Positions 8,851 to 16,770 of a stretch of 64,000 bases of DNA are shown here, in pieces. The stretch covers positions 558,001 to 622,000 of the forward strand of contig NZ_CP031311.1 in NCBI RefSeq assembly GCF_004799685.1, read 5' to 3'. Each line of letters opens with the position of its first letter. Position 1 is the stretch's first letter. The DNA is from Halobellus limi (lineage in GTDB: Archaea; Halobacteriota; Halobacteria; Halobacteriales; Haloferacaceae). Made by a program: the position numbers and the translations under genes. Under the pieces are notes generated by a model. The model had not been told where the DNA came from, did not search any database, and saw nothing but the letters and a program-made list of their open reading frames with translations.

Positions 8851-9039
8851 ATGGCGGCAACCACCGACACCGTTCACGGCCGAATCGAAGGGGTCCGAAT
8901 CGAGCTGACGCCGACGCAACTCGCCGTCGGACTCGCGCTCGTCGCCGCGCTCGGATTCGCGCTCCTGTTCGTCCAGGAACCGATGCTGCACGACTCGATG
9001 CACAACTTCCGGCACGCCGCGGGCATCACCTGCCACTGA
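8851..9039 (+). CDS. cbtB: Cobalt transporter subunit CbtB
   Basis: A 62-residue one-pass membrane protein. Residues about 24-42 form a hydrophobic segment, followed by a histidine-rich tail with HDSMHNFRHAAG and a final CH pair, the hallmark of CbtB. CbtAB is a predicted cobalt uptake system usually placed with cobalamin genes, replacing CbiMNQO. The cbtA start follows two bases after the stop, so the two form one transcript. Metal binding by the His/Cys tail is inferred. Confidence 0.93.
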   Translation: MAATTDTVHGRIEGVRIELTPTQLAVGLALVAALGFALLFVQEPMLHDSMHNFRHAAGITCH

Positions 9040-9041
9040 GG

Positions 9042-9869
9042 ATGCTCACCGACTACCTGACGCGGGGCGTGAAAGCCGGCGTCGTCGCCGGCGTGGCGTT
9101 CGGCCTGCTGCTGGCGCTCGTCGCCAACCCGCTCGTCGCGTTCGCCGACGAACTCGGCCACGAGGGCGGCGACGCCGTCGGGCCCGCAGAGTCCGAGACC
9201 GGCGGCCACCACGACGAGGCGGCCGGCGGCCATCACAGCCACGCCGGAGCCACGGCCGGAGGCGGGCACCACGAGAGCGCCGTTCCCGCGGCGGTCACGA
9301 ACGGCGTGAGCGTCCTCTCCGGCGTGCTCTGGGGGGTCCTCCTCGGCGGCGTCGTCTTCGGCTTCGCCTTCTACCTCCTCGAACCCGCGATTCCGGGGCC
9401 CGAGGGCGCGAAGAGCTACCTCCTGGCGGCGGCCGGGTTCGTCACCGTCTCGGGCGCCCCGTGGCTCGTCCTCCCGCCGCAGCCGCCCGGAGTCACGCAG
9501 TCGCTGCCCACGGAGAACCGAACGCTCCTCTACGCCGGGATGATGGTCGCCGGCGCGCTGGTCTGTCTGCTCTCGGGGTACGCGTACCAGCGGCTCCGGG
9601 AGCGACGCGGACGGGGAGCCGCCGCCGTCGCGGCCGCGCTCCCGTTCGGCCTCCTGGCCTTCCCAGTCGCGTTCGCTCCGGCGAACCCGGTCGAGAGCGC
9701 GCTCCCCTCCGACCTGGCGTCGGCGCTCGTCGGGATGACCGTGTTCGGACAGGCGCTGCTGTGGGTGCTCCTCGCGGGGGCCCACACGCGATTCCGTCGT
9801 CGTTCGGGCGAGGACCGATCGTCCGACGTCGCGAGCGCGCGCTCGGACACGCCCGTTGCGGCGGACTGA
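9042..9869 (+). CDS. cbtA: Cobalt transporter subunit CbtA
   Basis: A 275-residue integral membrane protein with about six hydrophobic segments (near 10-32, 82-112, 128-147, 158-178, 190-212, 225-247). The loop after the first segment (about 45-80) is rich in histidines (GGHHDEAAGGHHSH), as expected for a metal-collecting loop. It is the larger partner of CbtB, directly upstream. Its TGA overlaps the ATG of the following ferredoxin gene, which ties that protein to the cobalt uptake transcript. Confidence 0.92.
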   Translation: MLTDYLTRGVKAGVVAGVAFGLLLALVANPLVAFADELGHEGGDAVGPAESETGGHHDEAAGGHHSHAGATAGGGHHESAVPAAVTNGVSVLSGVLWGVLLGGVVFGFAFYLLEPAIPGPEGAKSYLLAAAGFVTVSGAPWLVLPPQPPGVTQSLPTENRTLLYAGMMVAGALVCLLSGYAYQRLRERRGRGAAAVAAALPFGLLAFPVAFAPANPVESALPSDLASALVGMTVFGQALLWVLLAGAHTRFRRRSGEDRSSDVASARSDTPVAAD

Positions 9870-10204
9870 TGCGGTCGAGAACCGAGGACGTCGTCGACGG
9901 CGACTTCTCCGCTCACGTGCTCGTCTGCACCCACGCGCGGGACTCGGAGTACGCCTGCTGTGCGGAGGCGCGCGGTCGCGACGTGTACGAGGCGGTCAAA
10001 ACGTGGCTGCGCGACCGCGACGTCTTCTGGTCGCGCGTCCGCGTCGCGGAGACGAGCTGTCTCGGCCTGTGCAGCGCCGAGGGGACCGCTGTCGCGATCC
10101 ACCCCCGAAACCGCTGGTACTCCGACGTGGTTCCCGACGACGTGCCGGAACTGCTCGAAGCCGAGTTCGGCGCGGACGCGTCGCGGTTGCGCGATCCGCG
10201 GTAG
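9869..10204 (+). CDS. Thioredoxin-like [2Fe-2S] ferredoxin
   Basis: An 111-residue protein of the thioredoxin-fold [2Fe-2S] ferredoxin type. Cysteines are at 20, 30, 31, 64 and 68, the last two in ETSCLGLC, followed by VAIHPRNRWY. The same pattern (SSCLGRC then VAVYPDGVWY) makes up the tail of CbiX at 10600-11844, so the two are paralogous domains. The start overlaps the cbtA stop by one base. It probably supplies electrons or holds a metal cluster for a cobalamin step such as cobalt reduction, but no sequence evidence decides which. Confidence 0.82.
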   Translation: MRSRTEDVVDGDFSAHVLVCTHARDSEYACCAEARGRDVYEAVKTWLRDRDVFWSRVRVAETSCLGLCSAEGTAVAIHPRNRWYSDVVPDDVPELLEAEFGADASRLRDPR

Positions 10205-10227
10205 AAGGTGGATCGGGGCCCCGATCG

Positions 10228-10599
10228 CTACTCCTCGACGGGGAACGTCTCGTGCAGCACGTCGTGTGCCTCGCCCAGTCCGTCGAGGACGCTCTCGCCC
10301 TGAGCGGTCAGCCTGTGCACCGCGCGCTCGGCGTCGCGGACGGCCACGAGCCGCCCGCGGACGTAGCCGTACTCCGGGTCGTCGGGATCGGTCGCGGCGA
10401 CTTCCGCCTCCAGATCCACGAGCGCCGCGTCGAGGTGTCGCTCGATCTCCGAGAGCGTCTCCGCGTTCGCGAGGGCTTCGATCGGGCCGTCGAGGTGGCC
10501 CTCCAGTTCCTTCTCTGCGTGCTCGCGCGCGTTCCGATCTTCGGTTCCGAGCACGTTCATCAGTCCGAGTCGTAGCGCTTCGATTTCGTGACAGCTCAT
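10228..10599 (-). CDS. DUF3209 family protein of cobalamin cluster
   Basis: A 123-residue acidic, mainly helical protein starting MSCHEIEALRLGLMNVLG, which I recognise as the haloarchaeal DUF3209 family. Its function is unknown. It has one cysteine and a CHE motif near the N-terminus, no signal peptide and no membrane segment. The start codon abuts the cbiX stop (10600-10602), so it is translated from the cbiT-cbiX transcript as its last gene. It faces the ferredoxin gene 9869-10204 convergently, with 23 bp between stops. Confidence 0.8.
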   Translation of the reverse strand: MSCHEIEALRLGLMNVLGTEDRNAREHAEKELEGHLDGPIEALANAETLSEIERHLDAALVDLEAEVAATDPDDPEYGYVRGRLVAVRDAERAVHRLTAQGESVLDGLGEAHDVLHETFPVEE

Positions 10600-11844
10600 T
10601 TATAACACTTGGTCGACGAGGTCCGAGACGATGCGGTCCCGATCGAGGTGGGACGAGACGATTCGCTCCGCGTCGCTCCCGTCGACGCCGCCGTACCAGA
10701 CGCCGTCGGGGTAGACGGCCACCATCGGGCCGTCGCCGCAGCGCCCGAGACACGACGAGCGCGTGATCCGGGCGTCGCAGGCGTCGGAGTCGCGCGCGGC
10801 CTGCCGCAGCCCTTCGAGGACGGCCGGCGCGCCGTCGGCGGCGCAGGTCTGATTGGTACACACCGCGACGTGTTTCGCCGGCGCGTCGTGCGCGTGCGGC
10901 TCTTCGTCGACGTCGTCGCGGTCGGCGTGTGACTCCCGGTGGGTCAGCGCCCGCAGCGTCGCTCTCGCGCCGCCGACGTCCTCCTCGTAGCCGTCGAGTT
11001 CGACCTTGTACTTACAGGTGTCACACGACATGTCCACGCTCTCGGTCCGAGCCTCCTGCCAGCGGTCGCCGAGGACGTCCAGCAGCCGGCTGTCCGTTCC
11101 GAGCGGATCGCCGGCGGCCGCGTCGACGTACGGGTACTCGTCGTCGAACTCGGCGGCTCCCTCGCGGATCCGCCCGGTGAGGACGCCGTCGCCGAGCATG
11201 TACGGGAGGACGACGACGGCGTCGGGCCGGTGTTTGGCGGCGGCGTCCAGCGCCTCCTCCAGCCGCGGCTCGGTGATCCCGACGAAGGCCGTCTCGACGC
11301 GGTCGAACTCCCGTCCCTCGTACAGGAGTCGGGCGAGTTTGTGCGCGTCGCTGTTGGCGTCCGGGTCGCTGGACCCCCGGGCGCAGAGCACGACCGCGAC
11401 GTCGTCGGTCTCGCGATCGACGCCCAACTCGCCTTCGACGGCCGCCGCCCGGTCGTCGAGCAGGTCGACGAGCGCGGGGTGGACGCCGAGGTGTGCACCG
11501 TTCCGGATCGCGACGCCGGGGTGTTCGTTCCGGGCCCGCTGGACCGCCAGCGGGACGTCGTTCTTGACGTGGCTCGCGGCGAAGAGCGACAGTTGCACGA
11601 CGCTGATTCGCGAGACCGTCGCCGCGAGGCCGGCGATCGCGTCGGGTATCGAGGGCTTCGCGAGTTCCAGGAAGCCCGCGTCGACCGGCAGCCCGAGCCG
11701 GCTCTCCAGGTCGGCCGCGAGCGTCCGGACCTGTTCGTTCGACTTCTCGCGGCGGGAGCCGTGACCCGCCAGCAACACGGCCTCGTCGTCGAGCACGCCG
11801 GTGTCGTCCCGCGCGTCCGGCGCGGCTCTGGCGTTCGCGGTCAT
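10600..11844 (-). CDS. cbiX: Sirohydrochlorin cobaltochelatase CbiX with Fe-S tail
   Basis: Inserts cobalt early in corrin synthesis. The ATG at 11844 overlaps the upstream stop (ATGA), giving 414 residues. Half one has an intact active site: GHGSR with H28, and SHVKNDVP with H92. Half two is degenerate (ARGSS with R156, YMLGDG at the second site), so the protein is a long CbiX using one site. Residues about 270-414 add CDTCKYK (C274, C277) and a thioredoxin-like ferredoxin domain (C329, C334, C365, C369) matching the stand-alone protein at 9869-10204. Iron-sulfur tails are known on some CbiX proteins. Confidence 0.9.
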   Translation of the reverse strand: MTANARAAPDARDDTGVLDDEAVLLAGHGSRREKSNEQVRTLAADLESRLGLPVDAGFLELAKPSIPDAIAGLAATVSRISVVQLSLFAASHVKNDVPLAVQRARNEHPGVAIRNGAHLGVHPALVDLLDDRAAAVEGELGVDRETDDVAVVLCARGSSDPDANSDAHKLARLLYEGREFDRVETAFVGITEPRLEEALDAAAKHRPDAVVVLPYMLGDGVLTGRIREGAAEFDDEYPYVDAAAGDPLGTDSRLLDVLGDRWQEARTESVDMSCDTCKYKVELDGYEEDVGGARATLRALTHRESHADRDDVDEEPHAHDAPAKHVAVCTNQTCAADGAPAVLEGLRQAARDSDACDARITRSSCLGRCGDGPMVAVYPDGVWYGGVDGSDAERIVSSHLDRDRIVSDLVDQVL

Positions 11845-12557
11845 CCGGAGAGCTCGCCCACCTCGCTCCCCGTGGCGCGCTCGACGCTCCGGCGGAGTTT
11901 CCCCCGCCGCGCCGCCGAGTACAGCCCCGAGTCGTCGCTGCCGCTGTACACCCACCGCGCGAAGGCCGCCGCGTCCGCGTCGTCTGCCAGCCCGAACCAG
12001 TGGCCGCCCGACGACGTCGCAGAGAGGTCGTCGGTCGGGACGTCCGGCTCGGCCGCATCGAGCAGCGAGCGAACGGTCCGGAGCAGGGCCTCGTCGTCGT
12101 GGACGAACGACACGCCGACCGACTCCGCGGACTCCCGGAAGCAGACGGTGCCGCAGGCCTCGAGGACCCCTCGAACGAGCTGCGGACGGTGGTCGGCGAA
12201 CGCGTCGAAGCGGTAGCCGCCGGGCTGACCGTCGATCGGCAGGCCGAGTGCGGCCGCCGCGCGCTCGGCCGGCGCGCCGAACACCTGTAACTCGTACTCG
12301 TCCTCGAAACGGACGATCGAGGCGTCGTGCGCCGACTCGCGGGCCGCGACCCGGTGGTCGTGGTCCGTCCGACCCGCCCCGGCGACCGCCGCCAGCGCGT
12401 CGGCCGCCGTCTCGTCCCCTGCTCGGACGGTCACGCGATCCCGTGTCAGTTCGCCGTCGCCGGCGACGCGCCCCCAGAAGTACGCCGTCGTCGTCGCCGC
12501 CGCGAGCAGGTCGTCCACGGGCTCCGGCGTCGTCGCCCCCCGCTCCGCCTCACTCAT
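11841..12557 (-). CDS. LAGLIDADG-like protein in cobalamin operon
   Basis: A 238-residue acidic protein of unknown role within the cbi operon. It shows two LAGLIDADG-like helices: WGRVAGDGEL (about 28-37), followed by a strand and helix, and LVRGVLEACGTV (about 127-138), followed by SFVHDDEALLRTVRSLL. The C-terminal ARWVYSGSDD...GLYSAARRGKLRR resembles the last helix and basic tail of such domains. The first repeat keeps the catalytic-position Asp; the second has Cys instead, so cleavage activity is unlikely. It overlaps cbiX by four bases and the ferredoxin start by eight. It may be a domesticated DNA-binding domain or an unrelated small-molecule binder. Confidence 0.6.
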   Translation of the reverse strand: MSEAERGATTPEPVDDLLAAATTTAYFWGRVAGDGELTRDRVTVRAGDETAADALAAVAGAGRTDHDHRVAARESAHDASIVRFEDEYELQVFGAPAERAAAALGLPIDGQPGGYRFDAFADHRPQLVRGVLEACGTVCFRESAESVGVSFVHDDEALLRTVRSLLDAAEPDVPTDDLSATSSGGHWFGLADDADAAAFARWVYSGSDDSGLYSAARRGKLRRSVERATGSEVGELSG

Positions 12558-12855
12558 CGTCGCCCTCCGTCAGCACGTCGATGGCGTCGACGGGACAGGC
12601 GCGGGCGGCCTGTTTCGCGTCCGCGAGTCGGTCGTCCGCGAACGAAACGAGGAGTTCGTCGCTCCCATCGGCTCCGCCGGTGGCAACGTCGCCTCCGTCG
12701 CCCCCTTCCCGTCCGCCGCCGGTCGCCAGGCGGTCCGACGTCTCGACGGTCGCCAACCCGTCCGACGCCTCGACGAACCGATCGTCGCGCACGAGGCAGG
12801 CGAAGACGCCCTCGCACGCCTCGCGGTCGAGGCGAACTCGGTACTCAGTAGTCAT
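12550..12855 (-). CDS. Three-cysteine ferredoxin
   Basis: A 101-residue single-cluster ferredoxin. Cysteines at 14 and 20 (CEGVFAC) and 87 (ACPVDAI) give the C-x5-C...CP pattern of [3Fe-4S] ferredoxins; no fourth cysteine is present. A Gly-rich low-complexity insert (about 44-65) separates the two halves. Its start overlaps the cbiH2 stop by 11 bases and its end overlaps the next gene by eight. It probably donates electrons to a corrin-ring step, the neighbouring CbiH being the best candidate partner. Confidence 0.8.
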   Translation of the reverse strand: MTTEYRVRLDREACEGVFACLVRDDRFVEASDGLATVETSDRLATGGGREGGDGGDVATGGADGSDELLVSFADDRLADAKQAARACPVDAIDVLTEGDDE

Positions 12856-13936
12856 ACTTGGACTCGTAGCCGCGGGGGGTCACCATCCGGTCGTCCCAGA
12901 CGTACGTCTCCTCGTTGCCGACGAGGATGGTCGTCGTCATGTCGACGAGGTCGGTCTCGCCGAGTTCTTCTAACTCCCCGAGCTCGACGATGTCGACTTC
13001 CTCGTCGTCGCGACCCGCGCCGTGGACGATCCCGACCGGCGTGTCCGGCTCGCGGTGCTCTAAGAGGATCTCACAGCACTTCCGGAAGTTCTCCCGGCGC
13101 TTGCGGCTCCAGGGGTTGTAGATCGCGATGGTGAACCCCTCCTTCGCGGCCGCGTGGAGCCGCGACTCGATGGTCGGCATCGACGTCAGGTGGTCCGACA
13201 GCGAGATGCTGACGGTGTCGTTCACGAGCGGCGCGCCCAGCCGCGCCCCGCAGGACTGGGCGGCCGGGACGCCGGGGACGACCTCGAAGTCGACCATACT
13301 CGCGGTCGCGCCCTTCGATTCGAGGATCTCAAGCGCCAGACCGGCCAGCGCGTAGACGTTCGGATCGCCGCTGCCGACGATGGCGACGTCGTTGCCGGCG
13401 AGCGCCCGGTCGATCGCCTCCTCCGTTCGCGAGACCTCGCCGCACATCGGCGTGTCGTACAGCTCCTCCGCGGACTCGGTGACCTCGTCGGGCAGGAGGT
13501 CGACGTACGTGGTGTAGCCGACGATGTGCTCGGCCTCCAGCAACGCCCCGCGAGCCCGCTGGGTCATCCCTTCCGGCTGTCCGGGACCCAGTCCGACCGC
13601 GACGAGTCGTCCGGGGTCGGCGTCGAAGTCGTCGACGGTGGACTCGACCTTCTCGTCGGTCTTCGATTGCTTCGACCCGCCGCACTTCGAACCGGACGAC
13701 GAGGAGGAAGCGCCACACGTCGAGGAGGTCTCATCGGCGCTTCCCGACGCTCCCGAGGCGCTCGCGACGCCGCCGTCGGTCGTCGCGTTCGCGGTCGACG
13801 CGCCGCACTTTGTCTCGCCGTCCGTATCCGTGCTACTCGCACCGCACTCGCTCTCGTTTCCGGTAGTCGTCCGCTCGCTGTCTGTCGCTGCCTGTTCGAC
13901 GTCCGTACTCGGCTCTGTGGTGTCGTCCGTGTTCAT
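12845..13936 (-). CDS. cbiH: Precorrin-3B C17-methyltransferase paralogue 2 (CbiH2)
   Basis: Ring-contraction methylase of 363 residues. The methylase core runs from about 108: VAVGLGPGQPEGMTQRA, GSGDPNVYALAG and VVPGVPAAQSCGARLGAP. Ahead of it lies an unusual 105-residue Ser/Thr/Gly-rich extension with four short cysteine motifs, C31 (ECGASS), C44 (KCGAST), C74 (TCGASS) and C85 (KCGGSK). These could bind an Fe-S cluster or metal; this is inference, prompted by the ferredoxin gene that overlaps its 3' end. cbiH1 lies two bases upstream. Which paralogue does the C17 reaction cannot be told from sequence. Confidence 0.88.
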   Translation of the reverse strand: MNTDDTTEPSTDVEQAATDSERTTTGNESECGASSTDTDGETKCGASTANATTDGGVASASGASGSADETSSTCGASSSSSGSKCGGSKQSKTDEKVESTVDDFDADPGRLVAVGLGPGQPEGMTQRARGALLEAEHIVGYTTYVDLLPDEVTESAEELYDTPMCGEVSRTEEAIDRALAGNDVAIVGSGDPNVYALAGLALEILESKGATASMVDFEVVPGVPAAQSCGARLGAPLVNDTVSISLSDHLTSMPTIESRLHAAAKEGFTIAIYNPWSRKRRENFRKCCEILLEHREPDTPVGIVHGAGRDDEEVDIVELGELEELGETDLVDMTTTILVGNEETYVWDDRMVTPRGYESKYDY

Positions 13937-13938
13937 TG

Positions 13939-14901
13939 TCAGAAGTCGTCGACGTCACGCCCGCCGCGCGGGGTGACGAGGTGTTTCTTATACCGGTTCT
14001 CCCAGACCGCCGTCTCGTGGTTGCCGATCAGGATCGAGGTGCCCATCCCGCCGACCTCCTCCTCGTACTCGTCGGCCTCGCCGAGGGTGGTGATCGTGTG
14101 GGTCTCGTCGTCGCGGTTCCGGCCCGCGTCGCCGCGGCCGGCGTCGTTGAAGATCCCCACCGGAACGTCGTCGGCGCGTTCCTCTCGGACGACGTCGATG
14201 GCGCGCTGGTAATCGCGCCAGCAGTTGTACAGCACGATCACGAACCCGCTGATCGCCGCGGCGCGGAGCTTCTCCTCGATCTCCTCCCACCCGCGCCACT
14301 TGTCCGACAGCGAGACGGTACAGAAGTCGTTCGACAGCGGCGCGCCGAGGTTCGCCGCGCCGCCGAGCGCCGCCGTCACGCCGGGGACGACCTCGATCGG
14401 GACGTCCTCGGCGTCCTCCGCTTCGGCCATCGTGAACAGCAGGTCGCTCTTGCCGTAGACGTTCGGATCGCCGCCGGAGACGTGGGCGACGTCCTGGCCC
14501 GCTCTGACGCGCTCGAACGCCTCGCGGGCCAGTTCGACCTGCCGCCCCATCGACGAGCGGACGAGCGTCTGCCGGGTCCCGCCGGGTCGTTCGAGGACGG
14601 TTCCTCCCTCCGCGTCTTCCGTTCTCCCGCCGTCGGCCGCGGTGTCTCCCGCGCCGGCCGCCTCGACTTCGGCGCTCTCCGGCGGGAGCGTCCCGTCGCG
14701 TCGGAGGAACTCCTGATAGAGGTTCGAGGCGATCACGCAGTCGGCGGTCGCGACGACGTCCTTCGCTCGCTGGGTCATCGCGTGGGGGAGCCCGGGTCCG
14801 ATCCCGACGACGTACAGCGTTCCCAGCGAGTCGTCGTCGTCGGTGCCCCCGCCCGAATCCGACGTCCCCGTGTCGGCGACGGCGTCGTCCGTCCCCGCCA
14901 T
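13939..14901 (-). CDS. cbiH: Precorrin-3B C17-methyltransferase paralogue 1 (CbiH1)
   Basis: SAM-dependent tetrapyrrole methylase of 320 residues, starting at the ATG at 14901, two bases after the cbiG stop. Motifs: VVGIGPGLPHAMTQRA near 32, SGGDPNVYGK near 145 and VVPGVTAALGGAANLGAP near 175. A low-complexity acidic insert lies at about 75-105. It shares with CbiH2 the SLSDxW/L and YNxWxR segments and a common C-terminal signature (GNxETxVWxxR, VTPRG), so the two are tandem duplicates. Duplicated CbiH could let one copy take a different methylation or support the ring-contraction step. Confidence 0.87.
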   Translation of the reverse strand: MAGTDDAVADTGTSDSGGGTDDDDSLGTLYVVGIGPGLPHAMTQRAKDVVATADCVIASNLYQEFLRRDGTLPPESAEVEAAGAGDTAADGGRTEDAEGGTVLERPGGTRQTLVRSSMGRQVELAREAFERVRAGQDVAHVSGGDPNVYGKSDLLFTMAEAEDAEDVPIEVVPGVTAALGGAANLGAPLSNDFCTVSLSDKWRGWEEIEEKLRAAAISGFVIVLYNCWRDYQRAIDVVREERADDVPVGIFNDAGRGDAGRNRDDETHTITTLGEADEYEEEVGGMGTSILIGNHETAVWENRYKKHLVTPRGGRDVDDF

Positions 14902-14903
14902 TC

Positions 14904-15890
14904 TCACTGCCCCACCGCCACGGTCACGGCGTCGTCGAAGCGTTCTTTCTCCCGCGCGAGGTCGTGCTCGCGACCGCCCGCGATGGCCGACGCCTCGGCG
15001 ATACCCGGCCAGCCGATGAGTTCCTTCGACCGCGAGGGCGAGGGGCCCTCGAACGCTTCGAGCGTCTCCCTCTCGAAGAGGACGACGCCGGAGCTGATCT
15101 CCTGGGCGGCCTCGTAGAGGCCCTCTTCTCCCTCTTTTCGGGTGCCGGTCGCGACGAAATCGACGTCGGAGAAGTCCAACCCCAGGTCGTCGAGGGCGGC
15201 CGCCCAGGCGTCGAGCACCTGCGACTTCTTCACCCCCGAGACCGTCCCGGTCCCGAGGACGACTCCCCGCTCCGAGTTCCGCTTGAGGACGGTGACGTCG
15301 TCGTCGACGAGGACGGCGCGGGGACCGTCGAGCCGCGCGACGGGACCGAGTTCCTCGTTCAGGACCGCGAGGTTCGTCGCGACCGTCGAGTCGCCGTTGA
15401 CGACGTGCGCGTCCAACGCCTTCGCCTTGCTCTCGACGCCCTGTTTCCCCGCGGCCTCGCTCGCGGTCGTCATCGCGGGTACCGCGCCCAACTGCGAGAG
15501 GTCGTGAGCCACCTGATTCGCGCCGTGGTGCCCGCCCGTGATCGGGATGGCCCACGTGAGTCCCTCGTCGACGACGACGATCGCGGGGTCGTCCCACTTG
15601 TCGTCGAGCAGCGGCGCGGTCTTCCGTATCGCGATGCCGGAGGCCATCAGCCCGACGAAGCAGTCGTACTTGCCCCAGTGCTCTTCGAAGACGTCGCCGT
15701 GGTACTCGATTATGTCCACGCGTTCGTAGCCGTCGCCGATGCCGGCCTTGACCTCCTCGGCGACGTCGAGTTTCCGCTCGAAGCTGACGATCGCGATCTC
15801 CTCGGCCACCTCCCCGTCGGAGTCCGGCGTGGAACAGTGGCCGCTCGATTCGCCCGCGTCCGTCTCGGTGTCGTTCGTTTCCGTGCTCAT
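14904..15890 (-). CDS. cbiG: Cobalt-precorrin-5A hydrolase CbiG
   Basis: Opens the delta-lactone and releases acetaldehyde in the anaerobic pathway. The ATG at 15890 (MSTETNDTETD) gives 328 residues. The N-terminal domain has GIAIRKTAPLLDDKW and the signature GLTWAIPITGGHHGANQVA; a middle domain has ATNLAVLNEELGPV; the C-terminal CbiG domain has GTGTVSGVKKSQVLDA and ATGTRKEGEEGL. All three usual regions are present. It lies 13 bp after cbiF and two bases before cbiH1, on one transcript. Confidence 0.93.
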   Translation of the reverse strand: MSTETNDTETDAGESSGHCSTPDSDGEVAEEIAIVSFERKLDVAEEVKAGIGDGYERVDIIEYHGDVFEEHWGKYDCFVGLMASGIAIRKTAPLLDDKWDDPAIVVVDEGLTWAIPITGGHHGANQVAHDLSQLGAVPAMTTASEAAGKQGVESKAKALDAHVVNGDSTVATNLAVLNEELGPVARLDGPRAVLVDDDVTVLKRNSERGVVLGTGTVSGVKKSQVLDAWAAALDDLGLDFSDVDFVATGTRKEGEEGLYEAAQEISSGVVLFERETLEAFEGPSPSRSKELIGWPGIAEASAIAGGREHDLAREKERFDDAVTVAVGQ

Positions 15891-15903
15891 AGTTCGGTCG
15901 TCG

Positions 15904-16770
15904 TCAGTCGTCGGCCTCGCTCTCGGTTCCGCCTCGGTTCGCCCAGCCGTCGTACAGGTACGAGCGCTCGTAGCCCGCCTTCCGCGCGGCGTCGCCGATG
16001 ACGACCATCGCGGAGGCGCGGTAGCCCGCCTCTTCCAGCCGCTCGCCGATCGTCCCGATCGTGCCCTCGATGACCTCCTCGTCCGGCCACGACGCGTGGT
16101 AGACGACGGCGACCGGCGTGTCGGGGTCGTGGCCATCTTCGAGGAGCCGGTCCATCGTCTCGCCGACCGCGTGGGTCCCGAGGTAGACGCAGGTCGTCAC
16201 GTCGCCCATCCCGACGAACTCGCCGATGTGGTCGTCCTCGGGGTCGAGCGTCTTCCCCTGCGGACGCGTGAACGCGACGTGGTTCGAGACGCCGTTCAGC
16301 GTGAGTTGCGTTCGGAGCGTCGCGCTGGCCGCGAACGCGGAGGTCACGCCCGGAACGATGTAGGTGGGAACGCCCTCGTGCTCCAGCGCGTCCATCTGCT
16401 CTACGGCCGCCCCGTAGACCGCGGGATCGCCGCTGTGGAGACGGACGACGTCGCGTCCCGACTCGTGGGCGTCTCGCATCAGCGGTACGAGTTCCTCCAG
16501 GTCCTTGCCGATGCTCGACACCTGCTCCGCGTCCGCGCAGTACTCCGCGAGGAGTTCGCTGTTGACCAGCGACCCGGCGTGAACCACGAGGTCCGCAGAC
16601 TCGACGAGTTCCCTTCCGGTGACGGTGAGAAGCCCCGGGTCGCCCGGGCCGGCCCCGATGAAGGGGATTCCCCCCTGCACCTCGCCGGCGGTCTGCTCCT
16701 CGATTCTAGGGTCGCGTTCGTTCGCTCGCGCGGCCGACTCCGCGTCGATGGCCTCCTGCGGGTCGGTCAT
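15904..16770 (-). CDS. cbiF: Cobalt-precorrin-4 C11-methyltransferase CbiF
   Basis: A 288-residue methylase adding the C11 methyl group. After a 32-residue leader, the core begins with PFIGAGPGDPGLLTVTGREL, the wording typical of CbiF/CobM, then RLHSGDPAVYGA and YIVPGVTSAFAASA. The start overlaps the cbiL stop (ATGA-type). The family assignment is firm because CbiF and CobM share the distinctive HAGSLVN segment seen near residue 62. Confidence 0.94.
   Translation of the reverse strand: MTDPQEAIDAESAARANERDPRIEEQTAGEVQGGIPFIGAGPGDPGLLTVTGRELVESADLVVHAGSLVNSELLAEYCADAEQVSSIGKDLEELVPLMRDAHESGRDVVRLHSGDPAVYGAAVEQMDALEHEGVPTYIVPGVTSAFAASATLRTQLTLNGVSNHVAFTRPQGKTLDPEDDHIGEFVGMGDVTTCVYLGTHAVGETMDRLLEDGHDPDTPVAVVYHASWPDEEVIEGTIGTIGERLEEAGYRASAMVVIGDAARKAGYERSYLYDGWANRGGTESEADD

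Noticed and set aside
12550-12855. Classical 2[4Fe-4S] ferredoxin
   Set aside because: Only three cysteines are present (14, 20, 87), which supports at most one three-iron cluster.
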